A DNA stretch of 64,000 nt from Phycisphaerae bacterium (GTDB lineage: Bacteria > Planctomycetota > Phycisphaerae > UBA1845): positions 1 to 64,000 of the forward strand of contig JAJDDY010000058.1 in the NCBI GenBank assembly GCA_029260075.1, in the 5' to 3' direction. The notes beneath the pieces are model-generated. The model searched no databases, was not told the origin of the DNA, and worked only from the letters and a program-made list of their open reading frames with translations. Positions 24,344 through 33,166 of the stretch are shown piece after piece (position 1 is the stretch's first letter; every line of letters begins with the position of its first letter). The position numbers and the translations under genes were made by a program.

Positions 24344-25627
24344 ATGAAACGATCAACGGTAGCCATTGTTCGAACGAGCCCCGAAACGGTGCTTGAGGAT
24401 CATCATCGCGTCATGAACCTCGCCGGTTACACGGACGTTCTATCCAAAGATGTAGATACCGCGCTCAAGGTCAACATCAGTTGGCATTTCTTCTATCCCG
24501 CCTGTTCGACAACCCCCTGGCAGTTGGAGGGTGTCATTCGAGCCATGAAGCGTGACGGATACGATCCCGATCTGATCCATGCCTGCCACAACCGAACCGT
24601 CGTTATTGACGCGCATCTGGGAGAGCGGGAGAACAAGCAAGTCAACGTCATCGAAGCCCACGGACTGCGCAATGTTCACCTGTACGACCCGGAGCACGAA
24701 TGGGTTTCCATTGACGAAGCAGTCGGCAATCTGCGCGACAAGTTCCTCTGCCTCAACGAGGTCTACCCCAAGGGTTTCACGATCCCGCGCCGCTTCATCG
24801 GCGAGAATATTATTCATTTGCCCACCGTGAAGACCCATGTGTTCACGACAATGACCGGGGCGATGAAGAACGCCTTCGGCGGATTGCTCAATGAACACCG
24901 CCACTGGACGCACCCGGTGATTCACGAAACCCTTGTTGACTTGCTGATGATCCAGCAGCATATCCACGCCGGCGTCTTCGCCGTCATGGACGGCACGTTC
25001 GCCGGCGACGGACCGGGGCCGCGCTGCATGACGCCCCACGTCAAGAACGTCCTGCTCGCCAGTTCCGATCAAGTGGCCATCGACGCGGTGGCTGCTAAGT
25101 TGATGGGGTTCGATCCGCTTTCCGATGTGAAGTTCATCCGTCTCGCCCACGAACTGGGCCTAGGCTGCGGCGATCCGAACGAAATCGAGATTGCCGGCGA
25201 TGAGGCCGTCGGTGCCGAGAACTGGCACTTCGAAGGTCCGTTCCGCCGCATGACCTTCGCCGCCCGCATGCAACATCTCATCTATTGGGGTTGGATGAAA
25301 GGGTTCGTCGAGTGGTCGCTAAGAACCTGGCTCGCACCATGGGCCTACATCGCGAGCGTCGTCTATCACGACAGCTTTTGGTATCCGGTGTTCGGCCGAT
25401 CGCGCGTAATCAAAGCGTTGTCAAGCCGATGGGGTCGATTGTTCAACAACTGGGAAACGGTCGAACCCGATGAACGTGGCTATCCCGACGTCGGCAAAGA
25501 CGGCGCCGGGTTGGTGCGGGGTATAGGCCGGTTGTTCGTCCTCTCCCTGAAAATCCTATGGACCTGCATCAAGGAAGCCCCCGAAATTGCGGTGCGAAAA
25601 CGCCGAACAGTTAAAGTTGATTCGTAG
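24344..25627 (+). CDS. DUF362 domain protein
   Basis: A 427-residue protein of the DUF362 family, whose biochemical role is unknown. Family-typical parts are ALKVNISWHFFYPACSTTPW near residue 40, the ENIIHLPTVKTHVFTTMTGA block near 155, GLLNEHRHWTH, VMDGTFAGDGPGP and the ASSDQVAIDAVAAKLMG block near 240-260. The C-terminal 130 residues extend beyond the core with aromatic, partly hydrophobic stretches that may sit on the membrane. No ferredoxin-type cysteine cluster is present, unlike some relatives. A second DUF362 protein lies in the polysaccharide locus at 47489. Placement just after a polyprenyl-phosphate ribosyltransferase hints at lipid-linked sugar metabolism, which is an inference. 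Confidence 0.85.
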   Translation: MKRSTVAIVRTSPETVLEDHHRVMNLAGYTDVLSKDVDTALKVNISWHFFYPACSTTPWQLEGVIRAMKRDGYDPDLIHACHNRTVVIDAHLGERENKQVNVIEAHGLRNVHLYDPEHEWVSIDEAVGNLRDKFLCLNEVYPKGFTIPRRFIGENIIHLPTVKTHVFTTMTGAMKNAFGGLLNEHRHWTHPVIHETLVDLLMIQQHIHAGVFAVMDGTFAGDGPGPRCMTPHVKNVLLASSDQVAIDAVAAKLMGFDPLSDVKFIRLAHELGLGCGDPNEIEIAGDEAVGAENWHFEGPFRRMTFAARMQHLIYWGWMKGFVEWSLRTWLAPWAYIASVVYHDSFWYPVFGRSRVIKALSSRWGRLFNNWETVEPDERGYPDVGKDGAGLVRGIGRLFVLSLKILWTCIKEAPEIAVRKRRTVKVDS

Positions 25628-25674
25628 GCGTCCGCGCCGTGTTTCATTGCGCTTCGTCCGGAATCCGCAGACCG

Positions 25675-25729
25675 GCTGTGCCGTGAATCCTTTCTCGGCA
25701 CGTGGATGAAGGTGCGAGATAGGAATCAC
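25675..25729 (-). repeat. Family D repeat, single copy
   Basis: Minus-strand copy of the 54-base unit that occurs in tandem at 44736-44873: GCTGTGCCGTGAATCC, TTTCTCGGCAC and a diverged remainder ending AGATAGGAATCAC. Confidence 0.7.
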
Positions 25730-25770
25730 GCACCAGCCGCGCACCAGCCAGGCAGCAGCGGCGTCATGTC

Positions 25771-27342
25771 CTACTCTTCCGTCAGCAGTCCCATGGCGTC
25801 AGCCATCACATAGAAGATCACGTTCTGCTCAAGCACGCCGTGGAACAGGTGGGCGGAGGGTCCGTCCGCGTAGAGCGGGACATCCTCGCCGCCATGCGTT
25901 TCGAACGCCAACGGCACCGTGCACTCCGTTAGATAGCTGTGATGGGCGGTGTCGACATTGGTCAGGTCCGGGCGACCCTTCGTGATGCCGGAATAGCCTT
26001 GTCCGAAATGCGGGCCGTGCTTCGGACCTTCCGGTTGAATCGACGGGCCGGTATATCCCGGTCCGTCGGCGTAACCAAGCACGGTGTACGGTAGCCCGAG
26101 GGCGTCGCGCGCGAGGACTGGAGCCGGTTTTCCGTTCAGGCCGTTGAGCGTAACCTTCCCGAGAATCGGGTTGCCCCGCGTGGCGTCGCCACCCATCGTG
26201 AACACGTGACTATGGTCGGCTGTTACGATGATCAACGTGTCCGCGCGATCGGTGAGTGCGACGGCTTTCTCAACGGCGCTGGCGAACTCGATGGTTTCGG
26301 TCAGGGCGTGGAACGCGTTGGCGAAGTGGTGGGCGTGGTCGATACGTCCGCCCTCCACCATGAGGAAGAACCCCTGTTTTCCACGTGAAAGCAGCCGGAT
26401 CGCTTTTTCGGTCATGCTCGTTAGCGACGGTTCGTCGGCGCCGCTCGCGACGCGATCATGCTCGAAGGCCATGTGCGATTGTGAGAACAGACCCAACAGG
26501 TGCTTCGTCTTGGAAACGTCGATCGCGTCGAACATGCTTGAGTTCCAAACGAACGCAGAGCCCGATTTCGCCATCCACTGCTTGATCAGGTCGCGACCGT
26601 CCGTGCGCCGCCCAACAAGCGTCGGGTGTTCGGGATCAGGAACAGAGTTGGGTAGGAAATGTTCCCGCCCACCGCCGAGCGCCACTTCCAAGCCGTCGCC
26701 GATGGGAAACTCGATCAGTTGGCGTGCGAGGTCGGGAAAACCGGTTTGCCTAACCGCGATCGGCATAAACGAATCGTCTTCCCACGCGCGATCCGGGCTG
26801 TGGGCGTAGCAAGCGGCAGGGGTGGCGTGGGTGATACTGGTTGTTGAGACCACGCCGGTCCATTTTCCCGCGCGCTCCGCGAGTTCAAGGATGGTCGCGA
26901 CTTGGGTGCGCTTCGACGAAACCGGGTCGCCGCGAACGACATGTTGATTGACGGAGAGCACTCCGGCCTGCGTTTTGACTCCGGTGACGATGGCGCTCAT
27001 GGTCCCGGCTGAGTCCGGCGTTTGTTGGTTCGTGTTGTAGGTCTTGATCAGTGCGGTGTGTGGTAGCCGCTCGAAGCTCAGGACATTCTCCTCGCCGGAC
27101 TGGTTCCGCAACTGCCCCTCCAGAATGCGCGAGGCCGTCACTGTCGCTATCCCCATTCCGTCGCCTATGAAGAGTATGACGTTCTTGGCCGTTGTCACGA
27201 TCGGCGTAAGTTGCTTAGCCCGCTGGAGCGCGGCCTTTCCCTCGCGACGCCAGTACTCCGGCGTTTCGTCGCCGCCAGCCGACGCAACAGCCACACCCAA
27301 TACGCCAACACATCCAAGAATCCACTGCGTCTTTATCGCCAT
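25771..27342 (-). CDS. Alkaline phosphatase (PhoA family), secreted
   Basis: Zinc/magnesium phosphomonoesterase of 523 residues with an N-terminal signal peptide (cleavage near residue 22, ASAGG). NVILFIGDGMG (Asp61 metal ligand) and TPDSAGT with nucleophile Ser111 are the hallmarks. SITHATPAA, VEGGRIDHAHHFAN and TADHSHVF supply the remaining metal ligands. AAGGAC lies 7-8 bases before the ATG. The length is slightly above the E. coli enzyme and fits the larger phosphatases of marine and soil bacteria. It is divergent from the 887-residue protein across a foldback repeat. No Pho box is discernible by eye. Confidence 0.92.
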   Translation of the reverse strand: MAIKTQWILGCVGVLGVAVASAGGDETPEYWRREGKAALQRAKQLTPIVTTAKNVILFIGDGMGIATVTASRILEGQLRNQSGEENVLSFERLPHTALIKTYNTNQQTPDSAGTMSAIVTGVKTQAGVLSVNQHVVRGDPVSSKRTQVATILELAERAGKWTGVVSTTSITHATPAACYAHSPDRAWEDDSFMPIAVRQTGFPDLARQLIEFPIGDGLEVALGGGREHFLPNSVPDPEHPTLVGRRTDGRDLIKQWMAKSGSAFVWNSSMFDAIDVSKTKHLLGLFSQSHMAFEHDRVASGADEPSLTSMTEKAIRLLSRGKQGFFLMVEGGRIDHAHHFANAFHALTETIEFASAVEKAVALTDRADTLIIVTADHSHVFTMGGDATRGNPILGKVTLNGLNGKPAPVLARDALGLPYTVLGYADGPGYTGPSIQPEGPKHGPHFGQGYSGITKGRPDLTNVDTAHHSYLTECTVPLAFETHGGEDVPLYADGPSAHLFHGVLEQNVIFYVMADAMGLLTEE

Positions 27343-27790
27343 ATGTATGTCCTTCCGGTCCGCAAGACCAGCATCTCACCCGTTCGGTCAGAAGACTCTT
27401 CGAGGGTATTTAAGAAGGCGTGCTTCGAGCCGAGCCGCGACCGTCAGGGCGCGGTTGTTCGCCTTGCACATGGACCGCTTCCTTACGGACGCGGCTCGGA
27501 AAGAGACTTCTTAGACACGCTCTTACCCCCGACGGTCATGTCGGCAGGGTTGTCGCCCGCGATTCTAGCGTCCGTTGCGGGTAACGCGACACCCTGTGTC
27601 TGGTATGAATGTAATGCGGCTTCAAAAGAAAACGTGGCACGTGAGGATAACACGCACCGGCGTAGCGCGTCCCATGGGTGGTTGCGAATGAGCCATATCG
27701 GCCGGCGATCGTAAGATGAGCGGTGGCGGAGGTCGGCCAAGCCGCAGTCTAACGGTTCATCGGCGCGATTCCACGCTTGGAGACCAACAG
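27343..27790. other. Divergent intergenic region with foldback repeat
   Basis: 27395-27528 is a family B variant with the same alternative ends as the 20212 copy: GTATTTAAGAAGGCGTGCTT at the left, AAGAGACTTCTTAGACACGC at the right, inner arms GCCGCGACCGTCAGGGCG and CGCTTCCTTACGGACGCGG. The rest (27529-27790) should hold the promoter of the plus-strand gene, but I see no good match. Confidence 0.5.
27395..27528 (+). repeat. Family B foldback repeat, variant ends
   Basis: Both inner arms and both outer inverted ends are present, making a complete palindromic element of about 130 bases. Its ends match the 20212 copy rather than copy 1, so at least two end types exist. Confidence 0.68.
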
Positions 27791-30454
27791 ATGCGTCGAA
27801 AAACCAGCGAAGTGTACCGTCGATCGGCAAACAGCCGACCACACAGGCGATATCGTACAAGTTGTCTTCGCGTCTTGGTTCTTGTGATCTCGTGTCCGGC
27901 GTTACTCAATAGCGCGAACGCTCAGGTGTCGTCCAGCGCACGCAGTGCGACCGGCCGCCCTGCGGCTTCAGAAACTGTCATTCGCGTGGCACGGTCTGAA
28001 GATGGACTGTCGTTTCAGGATTCCGGCGCGATCTTCATGACCCGAGCAGCCGCACCGACAGTGGTGACAGCGGGCAGCGGCCGACTTGTGGCGATTGTGG
28101 ACCAAGTCATTGACGCATCAGGTGAGTCGCGACTCGCGATCTCGCGTTCCGAAGACAACGGGGCGTCGTGGACCCGCGCGGCGCGCGTTCGGTTCACAGG
28201 CGGAACTCGTGTCGCACGCGGCGCTCGACATGGCGAACTCGTCGCTGTCGACAGACGTGAGCTGCGACTCTATTTCGTAATCGGTCATGGGCAGCGCGGG
28301 AAGGGTCGCGCGTCGCGCCGGTCCAAGAGTACCATCGGTTCAGCCGTCTTCCGTCGAGGCGCCGAGTTTTCGGTCGACGGACGCACGCGGCTCGCTGTCG
28401 ACGCCGGCGTCGACGCGCACCCCATGGCTGCACTGATTGGGAAACGAATTCACCTTTATGCCTCCGGCGATCCACCCTTCGGCGCGGAACGAAGACGAGC
28501 GAGTGTTCGACACTTCGTTTCGCGTCGGGGTGGTCGCTTGGGTTCGCGTGGCGGCGTTTCGATTCCTTCAGTGGACTTCGTCGGCGACATCGTGACGGCC
28601 AAGGATGGCGCGCGGGCCTATGTTTCTCGTGGCGATCGTATCGTCTCCCTGATCAGCACCGATGGCGATCGGTGGACCGCCGAAGCGGGCGATCGACTTG
28701 TGGGCGGTTGGGATCCGGCCGTGGTGAAGCTCGAAGACGGTTCGTTCCTGATGCTCTATTGCGCCGCGTTCGATGATGCGACTACGGACAAGCCTCCGCT
28801 CGTGGAATCCACGGTCGACGTCGACGACGAGAGCGTGGCGCTCGTTGAGAAGGACACGGCCGGTGAGAGAGCGGCCGACGAGAGCCCGTCAATCGTGGAT
28901 GCGCCAGCAGACCAAGTCGTGGTTCTGGGCGATATGAGTGACGGCGGCCACAGCGCGCCGGACCGTGCGTCGCAATCGCCGGGCGAAGTTTCCGGCGACG
29001 GCACCGACGTTGAAGCAGAAGAAGACGTGCGAATCACTGAAATCGGCGAGGACGATGCTCTGGCCGATGCGGAACCGCTTCCGAATTGGAAAGACTTGTG
29101 GGATCCGGAAACGTCAGACGGTTTCTCGCCGGTCCCGGACTTCAAGATCGCAGTCGACTATGTTGCGTGGGTCAATGAGTATCTGAGCGAGGAGGTGGAG
29201 GACAATGCGTACGATGCGTACGCCAAGTTCATGCCCAACGGGGTTCTCGATCCTGAAGGCGACGCCGCGTGGCCTAAGTTTACCGACATGCTCAACGGCG
29301 GAGAGTACGACGGACCGCCCAAACCGTGGGATCCCAAGGAGCATCCCGAGTGGGAGGCGTCCGACCGACTCGCGAGAGACTTGCTCGATCGCTTTCACGA
29401 AGCCGGGCTGCACACCGGGTATCACCACCCGTTGGAATTCGCCGGCGATGCGACGGATTCATACGATGGCGATACACCGCTGTTGATTAGCATGTTGCTT
29501 CCGCAGCTATCTAAGCATCGGGCGTTGTCGAAGGCCGCGATCGCCGGAGCTTGGCGTCGTGGCGAGGATGGTAAGGTCTCGGCGGATCGCATGCTCAGGG
29601 CGTGGGACTCCATTCTGCGTAGCGCGAATCATCTGGAACGTGGCTCGACGCTGATCGAAAACTTGGTGGCCACTGCGGAGCGAGCCTTGGTGCAGAATCA
29701 TGCGCGCTGGGCGTTGAAACGCGGGGTCTTTTCAGGCAAGCAACTTACTGCTGCGCTCGACACCCTGCGTGAGCTCGACCGTAGCGACGAAGACCCCGCC
29801 CAATCGCTTCGCGGCGAGCATGCGTTCGCCATGGAAATCACGCAATATCTGTTCGGCCCCCCGGGACCCGGCGGTCCCAAGCTCAACACCAAGCGTATGG
29901 AAGCGATTCTGGAATGGGGATGGATCGACAACGACGCGCAGATGGAAGCGGCCATGAACATGACGCCCGAAGACGCCTTCGAGTCTGTCGAGGTGCTCGA
30001 TGCCCACTACCGCCGACTGGCTGACGCTATGCGTATCGGCTATCCGGAGGTTCGTACAGGCCACATCTGGGAAATGGAACAGCGTGCCCTATCCGGCAAC
30101 CCTTTGGTCGCGATGATTATGCCGAGCTTGTCACGTTACTATACGCTACGAGTGCGGGGGGAAGCCTCACGCCGCGCGACGCAACTAGCCTTCGCCGCGT
30201 ACCAGTTCAAGGCGAGCACAGGGAAATTCCCCAAGTCAATCGACGAGATCCCGGCTGAATATGGTGACACGATGCGGATCGATCCGTTCACCGGACGCTT
30301 CTTCGGTTATCGATTGACTGAAGACGGGCTGCGAATCTACTCGCTATCGGAGAACGGCGTCGACGACGGCGGAGTACACTCGCCTCGTTGGGAAGACCGA
30401 ATCGAAAACGATGCGGGATCCGACGACTTTGTGTTCTGGCCGCCACAGAAGTAG
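27791..30454 (+). CDS. Large secreted mosaic protein with Asp-box N-part and pseudopilin-like C-tail
   Basis: Predicted exported protein of 887 residues. The ATG at 27791 follows GGAG eight bases upstream, and the protein opens with a basic run, then LRVLVLVISCPALLNSANAQ. Residues up to about 330 resemble BNR/sialidase-like propeller sequence (AISRSEDNGASW, STDGDRW). An acidic linker follows (about 330-440). The middle (450-750) is alpha-helical and unfamiliar. The last 100 residues (LAFAAYQFKASTGKFPKS, DPFTGRFFGYR, YSLSENGVDDGG) match a C-terminal module common in planctomycete proteins and resembling the globular part of type II secretion pseudopilins. Function unknown. The parts may have separate origins. 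Confidence 0.72.
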   Translation: MRRKTSEVYRRSANSRPHRRYRTSCLRVLVLVISCPALLNSANAQVSSSARSATGRPAASETVIRVARSEDGLSFQDSGAIFMTRAAAPTVVTAGSGRLVAIVDQVIDASGESRLAISRSEDNGASWTRAARVRFTGGTRVARGARHGELVAVDRRELRLYFVIGHGQRGKGRASRRSKSTIGSAVFRRGAEFSVDGRTRLAVDAGVDAHPMAALIGKRIHLYASGDPPFGAERRRASVRHFVSRRGGRLGSRGGVSIPSVDFVGDIVTAKDGARAYVSRGDRIVSLISTDGDRWTAEAGDRLVGGWDPAVVKLEDGSFLMLYCAAFDDATTDKPPLVESTVDVDDESVALVEKDTAGERAADESPSIVDAPADQVVVLGDMSDGGHSAPDRASQSPGEVSGDGTDVEAEEDVRITEIGEDDALADAEPLPNWKDLWDPETSDGFSPVPDFKIAVDYVAWVNEYLSEEVEDNAYDAYAKFMPNGVLDPEGDAAWPKFTDMLNGGEYDGPPKPWDPKEHPEWEASDRLARDLLDRFHEAGLHTGYHHPLEFAGDATDSYDGDTPLLISMLLPQLSKHRALSKAAIAGAWRRGEDGKVSADRMLRAWDSILRSANHLERGSTLIENLVATAERALVQNHARWALKRGVFSGKQLTAALDTLRELDRSDEDPAQSLRGEHAFAMEITQYLFGPPGPGGPKLNTKRMEAILEWGWIDNDAQMEAAMNMTPEDAFESVEVLDAHYRRLADAMRIGYPEVRTGHIWEMEQRALSGNPLVAMIMPSLSRYYTLRVRGEASRRATQLAFAAYQFKASTGKFPKSIDEIPAEYGDTMRIDPFTGRFFGYRLTEDGLRIYSLSENGVDDGGVHSPRWEDRIENDAGSDDFVFWPPQK

Positions 30455-30520
30455 AGCGTATCGATTCCGGTGTACCGGTGGGCCTCTGCTTCTTGCGCAG
30501 CGCGATTGGAATTCGTAGGA

Positions 30521-30636
30521 CGGGTCATCGACCCGGCAACTCTTGAGCGTGAATACGATTGTGAACCGATCGCGCCACCATGGCCAACGTAGTTGAAAGA
30601 AATACGTGCGACAAACAATGCCGGGTCGATGACCCG
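30521..30636. repeat. 18-bp perfect inverted repeat between convergent genes
   Basis: CGGGTCATCGACCCGGCA at 30521-30538 is repeated exactly in reverse complement at 30619-30636, 80 bases apart. Each arm can also fold on itself (GGGTC-ATC-GACCC). It lies between the stops of two convergent genes and could limit read-through in both directions. Confidence 0.75.
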
Positions 30637-30709
30637 ACCCACTCGAAGAATGCCACGTAAGTGGCACTATACTGAGCGTCGCGTATGTGACTTAACGTGC
30701 GACGGAACG

Positions 30710-31312
30710 CTACTTTTCCTGTTTGGCGGTGTTCTTGTGAAACTGCGTCTTGAGTTTTCGTAGCAGTGTCCAGATGGGGGCGTCGGTGGGTTTCGGCGAG
30801 ACTGCGGCGAAGAGGCGGTGGTCGGTCGGATTCATCTCGACGACGATCAGTTCCAGGTTGAGGGTGATGGGCTTCCCCGTAACGAACGGATCGAAACTGC
30901 TGAGCGTGATCTGAAAGTGGCGTGCGCGACGCGCCTCGAAATGATCTTCGCGAACTAGCGCCGAGATCTTTGACGTGTCGATCTCAAACTTCGAGTTCTT
31001 GGAAACGGCCTTGCACAGCCCGCGAAAGTACGTTTCCACAAACGACTTCAACTCGACGGCGCCCACTTTGAACTCGTTCGTGATTCGCATCGCAAAGATG
31101 TAGGTGAAGTAGGTGTCGGATTTGGCGTCGAACATGCCCGGTGCGAAGCGGAGTTCTTCGAAACCGGCGTACTTCAACTCCGGCGCGAACGGGAGCGGGA
31201 AGTCAATGCGCTCGAAGCGCCAACCCTCGGGCGTTTTCGGTAGCAATTCCGATGTGGCGTTCGGCGCAGCGCCAAGCGTAAGGCAAACCAAGCTCAAGCT
31301 GATCATTGTCAT
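30710..31312 (-). CDS. Small secreted protein of unknown function
   Basis: A 200-residue protein. The ATG at 31312 has GGAG five bases upstream and starts a short signal peptide (MTMISLSLVCLTLGAAPNA). The body (TPEGWRFERIDFPLPFAPEL, then YAGFEELRFAPGMFDAKSDT) looks like a compact alpha/beta domain without cysteines beyond one or two. I do not recognise the family. Phrases such as 'GW..ERI..P..FAP.L.Y.G.EELRF.PGMF' may be diagnostic for a search. Probably periplasmic. Downstream of pepT on the same strand but separated by a family B half element. Confidence 0.7.
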   Translation of the reverse strand: MTMISLSLVCLTLGAAPNATSELLPKTPEGWRFERIDFPLPFAPELKYAGFEELRFAPGMFDAKSDTYFTYIFAMRITNEFKVGAVELKSFVETYFRGLCKAVSKNSKFEIDTSKISALVREDHFEARRARHFQITLSSFDPFVTGKPITLNLELIVVEMNPTDHRLFAAVSPKPTDAPIWTLLRKLKTQFHKNTAKQEK

Positions 31313-31399
31313 CGTGACTCCTTTCGTGTGCAGGCTGTAGATTCGAGCAGGGCGATACTTGTTGCGTTGCCCGGATTGCGCAGAACCCAGTGCGTTGGC

Positions 31400-31463
31400 A
31401 CGACTCAAGTAACGGTTCGGTCCGAACCTAGCCGCGACCGTAAGGGAGCATTTTCATGCTGTC
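31400..31463 (+). repeat. Family B repeat, left half
   Basis: CACGACTCAAGTAACGGTTCGG, TAGCCGCGACCGTAAGGGAGC and TTTTCATGCTGTCGCACC match the left half of the element. The right half is absent because the pepT 3' end begins there. Confidence 0.7.
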
Positions 31464-31471
31464 GCACCCGT

Positions 31472-32704
31472 TCAGCTTTCCTCGCAACCCCAAAGCTGCC
31501 CCAACTCGATCAGCACTCGGACAGCTGTCTCCATTTCGTCTAAGCAGGCGTATTCGAGTGGGCAATGAAAATTGTGCATGCCCGTCGACAGGTTGGGAGT
31601 CGGCAGACCCAGTGCGCTCAGACGCGACCCGTCGGTACCGCCTCGGATCGACTCGAACGACGGCTCCAGCCCGGTGCGCCGAACAGCCTCCGCAGCCAAG
31701 TCGACCGCCCTGGGCTCCGCCGCCAACGCCTCCACCATGTTGCGGTATTGCTCCGTGATCTTAACGTCGATCGCGGCGCCGGGGTGTTCCGCCAGAATCG
31801 AATCGGCGATAGTGTTCAGGATGGCCGCGTGTTGAGTAAGATCCGCAGTCACGAAGCTGCGTAGAATGATCCGAAGTGTCGCCTTCTCGACACCGCCCTC
31901 CAAGACGTATGGATGCAGGAAGGCCTCGCGATCGCACGTCGTTTCCGGCGCGAGCCGCTGCCACGGTAGACGTGAGATGAACAGACCTGCCAGGCGTATC
32001 GCATTGATCATCTTCCCAGTAGCCAGCCCCGGATGAATGTTGTGGCCGGTGATGGTGACGTCGGCGACGTCGGCGGAAAACGTTTCGTTCTCGATGCAAC
32101 CTGCACCCTCGCCGTCGAGCGTATAGCCGCAGGTCGCGTTGATCTTGGAAAGGTCGAGCTTGTCCGTGCCGTGCCCGATTTCTTCGTCGCACGTAAAGAC
32201 GATACGAATCGGACCGTGCTTGAGGTCCGGCTGGGACATCAACTGAGCGACGGCGGTCATGACGACGGCGACGCCGGCTTTGTCATCTGCGCCGAGAAGC
32301 GTCGTCCCGTCCGTTGTGATCAACGTCTTCCCCTTGAGCTCGGCGAGGCCGGCGGTCTCGGCCACACGAATCACGCGTGCGGAATCACCGGGCAGGGCGA
32401 TGTCCTTACCGTCATAGTTTTCGTGAACGATGGGCTTGACGTTCTTTCCGCTGGCTTCCGGCGACGTGTCCATGTGCGCGAACCAAGCGATCGTCGGCGC
32501 GCCCTCCGTCGTCGCCGGTACCGTTCCCATGACGATGCCGTCCGCCGACATGGATATGTCGGTCAGTTCGAGCGCACGCAGTTCGTCGGTGAGCATGCGG
32601 GCGAGGTCTAGCTGGCCCGGTGTGCTGGGGTATGTCGCCGACCCTTCGGCCGCTGTGGTTTCGATTTGAACGTAACGACAGAACCGTTTCAGAAGCGTCG
32701 ACAC
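31472..32704 (-). CDS. pepT: Peptidase T (tripeptide aminopeptidase)
   Basis: Cytoplasmic M20B metallopeptidase of 410 residues that removes N-terminal residues from tripeptides. Zinc ligands are visible in FAHMDTSP (His77, Asp79), LGADDKAG (Asp140), CDEEIGHGT (Glu174/175), DGEGAG and the C-terminal MHNFHCPLEY. TTDGTTLLGADDKAG and RGGTDGSRLS are diagnostic of PepT rather than other M20 enzymes. Translation starts at GTG 32704, with GGAG seven bases before it. Length equals the E. coli enzyme. Confidence 0.94.
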   Translation of the reverse strand: MSTLLKRFCRYVQIETTAAEGSATYPSTPGQLDLARMLTDELRALELTDISMSADGIVMGTVPATTEGAPTIAWFAHMDTSPEASGKNVKPIVHENYDGKDIALPGDSARVIRVAETAGLAELKGKTLITTDGTTLLGADDKAGVAVVMTAVAQLMSQPDLKHGPIRIVFTCDEEIGHGTDKLDLSKINATCGYTLDGEGAGCIENETFSADVADVTITGHNIHPGLATGKMINAIRLAGLFISRLPWQRLAPETTCDREAFLHPYVLEGGVEKATLRIILRSFVTADLTQHAAILNTIADSILAEHPGAAIDVKITEQYRNMVEALAAEPRAVDLAAEAVRRTGLEPSFESIRGGTDGSRLSALGLPTPNLSTGMHNFHCPLEYACLDEMETAVRVLIELGQLWGCEES

Positions 32705-32842
32705 GAGAGTTCTCCAACTTCATTGCGCCCCACGGCGCTCGTGGTTCGTGAAATCATTTGCCGGCGCACACCGACCATGCATCACGTATACGGATTATGC
32801 ACGGCCAACGGAGTTGAAGGAAGGGCGGCGGCGCGGAAATGG

Positions 32843-33154
32843 CTATTCGAACAGATCCGGCATCCAGTGCGGATAGGGCGGGGCATGCGGTAGAAGGCGT
32901 TCCCGGGTTGGATTGAGCGCCACAGGTTGAAAACCAACGCGGTCAGTGCGCTTTGTGCTAAGCCACGGCAATGGCCGCGAATGCGACGCACCCGGGTCAT
33001 GCCATTGACCGCAGCCGAGTTGTGTGCTGCTCCGGCTCAACAGTCCGTTGAACAGGTTCGGCGCGACGGTGCGGTCGACCAAGTGGCCGCCCGAGAGCTG
33101 CGGCCAAGCGCGGGGATCGGGTCCGGTCGATAGGTTGTTTCTTGGTTCGTTCAT
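32843..33154 (-). CDS. Possible small protein downstream of the phosphoglycosyl transferase
   Basis: An open frame of 103 codons that begins 12 bases after the stop of the phosphoglycosyl transferase gene on the same strand. It is rich in Pro, Arg, Trp and His, with LSGGHLVDRTVAPNLFNGLL and a C-terminus HAPPYPHWMPDLFE. Codon third positions are moderately GC-rich. Only a weak GAAAG precedes the ATG. It has no signal peptide or membrane segment. Tight spacing argues for a real gene; lack of a recognised family argues for caution. The surrounding 32705-33166 holds nothing else I can support. Confidence 0.4.
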   Translation of the reverse strand: MNEPRNNLSTGPDPRAWPQLSGGHLVDRTVAPNLFNGLLSRSSTQLGCGQWHDPGASHSRPLPWLSTKRTDRVGFQPVALNPTRERLLPHAPPYPHWMPDLFE

Positions 33155-33166
33155 TATTGCTTTCGG

